Shown: in pieces, positions 59,185-64,000 of the stretch
How the letters are laid out: every line of letters starts with the position of its first letter
Position numbering within the stretch: position 1 is the first letter of the stretch
Assembly (NCBI RefSeq): GCF_031877795.1
Contig: NC_133971.1
Span: forward strand, 96,266,154-96,330,153
Reading direction: 5' to 3'
DNA: 64,000 nucleotides
Source of the DNA: Strix aluco
Lineage: Eukaryota; Chordata; Aves; Strigiformes; Strigidae
Made by a program: the position numbers and the translations under genes
The notes under the pieces: generated by a model
What the model saw: the letters and a program-made list of their open reading frames with translations, nothing else
The model's database searches: none
What the model was told of the DNA's origin: nothing

Positions 59185-59483
59185 TCGTCCTCCTCATCCT
59201 GTCCTGTTGTCCTCACCCTGCTCTACTTCTGTCCTCACTCTGTCCTCCCCTCATCCTCATCCCGTCCTCCCATCCTCACCCCATCCTCCTCCTGCCCTCA
59301 TCCTGTCCTCTCGTCCTCACCCCATCCTCCTTCCATCCTCATCCTGTCCTCCTGTCCTCATCCCATCCTCCTTCTGTCCTCACTCTGTCCTCCCGTCCTC
59401 ATCCCATCCTCCTTCTGTCCTCACTCTGTCCTCCCCTCATCCTCATCCCATCCTCACCCCATCCTCCTCCCATCCTCGCCCGG
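59185..59483 (+). repeat. CT-rich minisatellite
   Basis: Pyrimidine-rich tandem blocks such as CATCCTCATCCCGTCCTC. A 41-base unit is duplicated exactly at 59354-59394 and 59395-59435. Frames are open through it, which explains a Pro/Ser/Leu-rich ORF of about 310 codons that is not a gene. Confidence 0.85.
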
Positions 59484-60241
59484 TCCCCCACCACTCCCGC
59501 AGCTCCTCCCAGCCCAGTGCTGCCCCCCATTTGCTGCCCACGCTCCCCACCCGCCATCCCAGCTGCTAACAAGACACTGCACGGCAGCCAGTGGGGACAG
59601 ACCCCGCAGAACCCTCCCGATCGATGTCTCCTCCCACCGGGATGCCGCAGCACCCATAACAGCCTCCGCTCCCCACTGGCAGCTTTCCCTCCCCGTAGAG
59701 CAGCAGAACAACTCTCCTCCCCCGTCTCCTCGCCATTAACAACTCACCGAGAGTTTTATTGGTGTTTTTTAACTCCCTTGCTGGCCGGCTTTCACCTGCG
59801 CCTCGGGCTCTCTGGTAGCCCCCCCACTCGTTTTGGTGCCATCCTCGTCCTTAGCCATCGACCACACACTGCTTCCTTGTGCTGAGGGGTTTTTTGGAGA
59901 GTTTGTGACTCGGTTGCTCTCCCAGTGCCCTTCCTGTCCTCTCCCCGCACCGGGGCAGGGGGGGGCTTGTGCCCTTAACCCCCTGTCTGGAGGCGACTGC
60001 CAGGTGTGCTGGGCAACTCCTCCTCTTTGGCTTTGCGTGGGCTACCAGCCCGAGGGTGTCCGTGTGAGCAGGCGGCGATTCGGAGGGTTAAACCGTGGGA
60101 CACCGGGGCCTGGGTCCTGCCGGGCAGCTGCCGGGTTTGGGAGCTCACACAAACTCACAGACTCTCTCAGGGGGGCAGGAGCCACAACAGACCCTTGGCT
60201 GGGGCACACTGTGCTGCAGCTGAAAGGCAGTGCTGAGTGAG
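59484..60241. other. intergenic sequence, nothing recognised
   Basis: GC-rich, with short ORFs; no repeat family or gene features recognised. Confidence 0.45.

Positions 60242-60284
<43 letters not shown>
60242..60284 (+). repeat. (TGAT)n microsatellite
   Basis: About eleven uninterrupted copies of a TGAT/GATT tetranucleotide; likely to be polymorphic. Confidence 0.95.
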
Positions 60285-60285
<1 letters not shown>

Positions 60286-63200
60286 GGACTTTAAGATTTT
60301 AAACTGGCTGATTTAAGAGCTCATATGGCTGCAGAAACTGCTGCCTTGTTTTTAAGCTCTCATAGGGGTTATTTGCCCACCGTTAAAACGGGCTTTGGAT
60401 CTCCAGCCTTTCGTTGCAGGCAGCTTGGGGGTATCGGATCCCTTTATGCCATTACAAAATTAAGAGGATGTCCAGTAACAGGAACATTCTCCCTCTACCT
60501 ACCAGTTCCTCTTTACTGCCTATTTCAGTGCCTGTGAGAGCAGGGTGGGAGCACCCTGGCTCCCTCCCATCCCTCTTCCAGACTTAACAAAGCCCTGGGT
60601 GGGGCTCTTTGGGAGACACAGCAAGGCAGGAGCTGTGCGGGTTCTCCCTCTGACCCCTACTGACAGGTAAACCGTTGCCAAATCCATCTACATTACCACG
60701 TTCATTGCCTAGCAATAGTCACTAGGGGGTATTTTGGGGATACCAAACCTCAAAATGATGTAAAAAGTAATAATTTAGGTGCTAACCATATCTAAACATT
60801 CTAAGCAGTTTCTGGCAACATTTATATGACATATATAAATATATAACATCTATAAAATCATATATATGAAAACAGGAAATCAGCTGTTCCATAATCCGGT
60901 TCCCCCGTGGTTAATGCCATGTCAGTATTCTGCAACACACACTCTAGTACTTTACTCAATCTGATTTTAAAGGGGACGGCGGAGGCAGGAGGCAGGGGCA
61001 CCGCCTGACCGCAACCTCCTGCCTGCGCCGGCCCACGCCCCGTTTCTGGGAGCATTTTCGCCCTCCGAATGTGGCTGCTCTTCAGAGCCTCCTCGGGACA
61101 TCTCTGTCAGGACCGCTCGTTCTTGGCTTGTCCTGAATGGCCCCGTCGCTCTGGGGAGGTTTGTCTGGGCTGCACAGCACAAATCCGGGCAGCTCCCAAA
61201 TAACCTCAGTCACCCCTGCACGTGTCAGGCGCTGTCACCGCCAAAATACATTTAAACCCTGCACAAAGCGGGCGGCTCGCTGTCCCGGCACACCTGAGTG
61301 GATGTTCCCAGAGCAGGGCTAATACTTTGGGCAACCAGATATTAATCTTTGAAAAATATTTTAGTAGGCAACGTTTAGTGCAGTATAAATGAAAAAGCAT
61401 TATCTGCCTACACTGCTCGCGCTCTTCCCACGATGAATATCCGATTTATCTAATGCATTTACCCTTGACGCGACCCTGGGAGGGAGGCAGGAGCCACCGT
61501 CCCCACTCGAGAGGCAGGAGGAGCGTGGGAGGGGAGCAGCCACGTCCTCACCACGTCCTAACCCCTCTCCGGGGTCCCCCCGCGGTGCCCTGCGTGCGTC
61601 GCCGGCACCGTCACACGCCCCACTCGCCACACGGCGACTGCCGGGACCCCACGCCCCTGTGGGGTGACACCGGCGTCACCGTTTCCCAACACTTCCCACA
61701 AACCAAACAAGCTGGGGCCCTCCTGCTCCCAAGATAAATATTGCAAACTGGATCCAGTTTTAATCTTTAACTACAGCCCCGGCCAGCCAAGTGTGCCATC
61801 AGCCACACTGGGACGGCCCTGCTGCCCCTCTCGCGGCGGGGTGCACCGCGACGGGGATGTCCATGCATGGAGCAGAAGCCCCCGAGCAGCCCCGCAAGTA
61901 CCACTCAGGCTGGGAATTATCACCCCATAATCCAATTTCTAGTGGAGTGATGGGAGAGGAACAAATCTTTTCCTTCATCTTCCCACTGCTAAACCTGAGG
62001 GAGCTCCCCAGAGCCTCTGCCCCTCGGTGCTGGGGCCGGGGGGTGCCGGTGGTGGAGGCAAGCAGCCTGGCCGGGGTCTTGCTCCTCCCAGGTAGCCACG
62101 AGCTGTTTTCCCTGTTTATCAGTTTGCACTGATAAAGCTGGGTCCAGCTCTCTCAGGCCTGCTTTACCCTCTAAACTGCTCCCGGAAAAACTCTAGGGGA
62201 AAAAATCCCATATTATCCAAGTGGTTTTTTACTTCTAAATAACTGATAACATGTCTGGGAGGAGAAGAATCACAAGGAAGCCTGGTTCTGCTTCTCACCA
62301 GCAAAAAGGAGGTTTAAGACCCCTGGACCCATGTCCAGCCGCGCTGCTGTCACTGGGAGCACGGCACAGGGGGCTGGAGCCAGACCCTCTGCCCTCCGCA
62401 GGGAAATTGCGACACCAATTTCCAAATACCAAAAGAAAACACGTGCAATATTTGTCTAAAAGCAGGTGAAGATGACGTGGGCCATCCCTGGCCAGCTGGT
62501 GCTCGCTGTTTGAAGGGAAAGCCCACTCGTGCCCCTGCCACATCCCACGCTGACGTTGAGGGGGGCGTGCAGGGCTGTGAGCGCGGGGGATGAACCCCTG
62601 GACTCCCCCTTTTACGGGCGGTTTGAGTCAGCCAGACGGCTTTGCAGCGCCGAAGGGCTTGGCCCTTCTCTTCCCCGCGCTCAGAGATGGGTGTGGGTAC
62701 TGGAGGAGACGGCAGAGCCCAACCCCTGGGGAACACAAGAGGAGTTAAAATCCACACACTCAGGGGAGCCCCAGCCAAAAAAAAAGGAGGAGGCTGAGCA
62801 AGAAAGCATAGGGGGTGTGCAGCCAGGCCCTAGGTCCGTGCCACACCGTCGGTGCGGGGAGAGAGGTTTAACGGGTGTGGGGGGCTGGGGGAGCCCCGTG
62901 GTGAGGCCGAAGCAGATGGCGCCCGCGGGGCAGAACGGCAGAGCTCCCCCCGCACCGTCCCGGTGGGGCTGACAGCAGCCCCGGGCTTCACAGCCCTCAT
63001 GGAGTCAGCACACGGGCCATGTTGGTCACCTTTGTGGGTTGATTCCTGGGAAGATTTGGACATCAGTTTGGCAAGACGCCGGAATTGGGCGCTCCCATGT
63101 GTAATCTCACATCATCATGGAACGCAAGGATCGGGCGCAGGTTGAAAAGGAAAAGGTCAAAGTTGGGCCTTCTCTCCTCAATTTTGAAAATATAATTTTG

Positions 63201-63821
63201 TCAGGGAAAAAAAAAATAAAAAAAATCGATTTCTCATCTTTCCTCTGTTAACGTAGAGAGAGTAATTGATGGGAACGGCGGGTGCAGCCCAGCCCTCCGA
63301 AGGTGCTGGCAAATGCCCCCTCCACCCGCTTGCCCCCGCGCCGGCCCGCAGCCCTGCTCCCCGTGCTGCGGCACCGCGCTCCCGTTGCTCTGCCGAGGTG
63401 GGGAACCCCACCCGGTGCCCGCCGAACAACGCCAGCCACCACCCCAACCACCAGCAAGGGGTCCCGGTGCCCACGGGAGGAGCAGAGCGCAGCCGGCTTG
63501 CTGGGAGATGGGCACCAGTGCGCAATCCAGTGAAAGGGTGCAGTACAGGTTTTGTTCAACAAAAAGTCAGATTTCATTTAAGTTATGAAACGCCTTAGAA
63601 GATCTTTGCAGCCCTATGAAGCTAAAATTCAAAGTATGATTAATCTTAATTTTTAGGTAATGGTTCCCGCTCTGTAAGAGAGCGCGGGAGTTCCCAGGAG
63701 CAGCAGGAGGGGCTGGGGCTGAGCGTCCAGAAAAGCACCTCCCGGCACCAGCTCCCGCAGCGTGACACGGGGTGAGCAGGGGTTGGGGCGCCTGGTCTCC
63801 ACAGGTACATCCCAACCTCAG
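60285..63821. other. intergenic sequence, nothing recognised
   Basis: Includes an AT-rich stretch with TATATA palindromes at 60818-60870 and CpG-rich patches near 61480-61680 and 63275-63440. ORFs are short and lack recognisable domains. Confidence 0.45.
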
Positions 63822-64000
63822 CTCTGGGAAAGGGAAAGGGAAAGGGGGAAAAGAAAAAGGAGGAAGAGGAAGAGGGGGAAGGGGAAGGGGAAGGGGAAGG
63901 GGAAGGGGAAGGGGAAGGGGAAGGGGAAGGGGAAGGGGAGGAATAGCAAGGAAGAGGAAGGAAGAGGAGGAGGAGGAGGAGGAAAAGGAGGAAGAGGAAG
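63822..64000 (+). repeat. purine-rich tandem repeats, cut by the window end
   Basis: GGGAAA units, then about eleven GGGGAA units (63875-63940), then GGA-rich sequence to the window end. Pure purine on this strand, with mirror symmetry, so triplex or G-quadruplex formation is possible. Its full length is unknown. Confidence 0.9.

Noticed and set aside
58950..59885. 311-codon Pro/Ser/Leu-rich ORF
   Set aside because: Most of it is the CT-rich minisatellite; the ends show no conserved features.
1..64000. Search for bacterial, phage, CRISPR or toxin-type systems
   Set aside because: Nothing of the kind is present; introns, CR1 elements and a vertebrate gene show nuclear bird DNA.

Overview
This window reads as nuclear DNA from a bird. 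The evidence is several CR1 LINE 3' fragments of avian type (ending in ATTCTGTGATTCTG-like repeats), one solo LTR of a family common in birds, compact introns, and GC-rich minisatellites. The CR1 and LTR types suggest a neoavian bird, but I cannot name the species. No bacterial, plasmid or phage features are present, and I see no operons, CRISPR arrays, tRNA or rRNA genes.

Layout. Positions 1 to about 47,200 look like intergenic sequence with no protein-coding gene I can support. It holds interspersed repeats: a solo LTR at 9036-9610, young CR1 fragments near 13.8, 17.8 and 42.4 kb, older CR1 remnants near 25.9 and 31 kb, and MIR-like SINE relics near 19.3, 24.9 and 27.8 kb. It also holds minisatellites at 7.7, 23.0 and 44.1 kb, CpG-rich patches, and AT-rich homeodomain-site-rich stretches (about 29.4-29.9, 34.1-34.3 and 38.0-38.6 kb) that look like conserved regulatory elements. 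From 47.3 to 57.9 kb lies one complete gene, ST8SIA3, on the plus strand. From 57.9 kb to the end is intergenic sequence with simple repeats.

The gene. ST8SIA3 encodes an alpha-2,8-sialyltransferase of the Golgi. Four coding exons join in frame (47956-48134, 48898-49020, 51116-51673, 52391-52673) to give 380 residues, with canonical GT/AG junctions and all sialyl motifs intact. The promoter is a CpG-rich, G-run-rich region. A start-stop upstream ORF (ATGTAG) lies 46 bases before the start codon. Intron 1 is short and largely made of two tandem arrays. A long 3' UTR is probable, ending near a poly(A) signal at 57834. In vertebrates the usual neighbours are WDR7 on one side and ONECUT2 on the other; neither is visible here.

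There is no evidence for a wholly new biological system. The most interesting items are the start-stop uORF, the minisatellite-built intron 1 of ST8SIA3, an imperfect fold-back inside the probable 3' UTR (56308-56424), and the candidate regulatory elements of the upstream desert. Most long ORFs elsewhere are by-products of GC-rich or tandemly repeated DNA.
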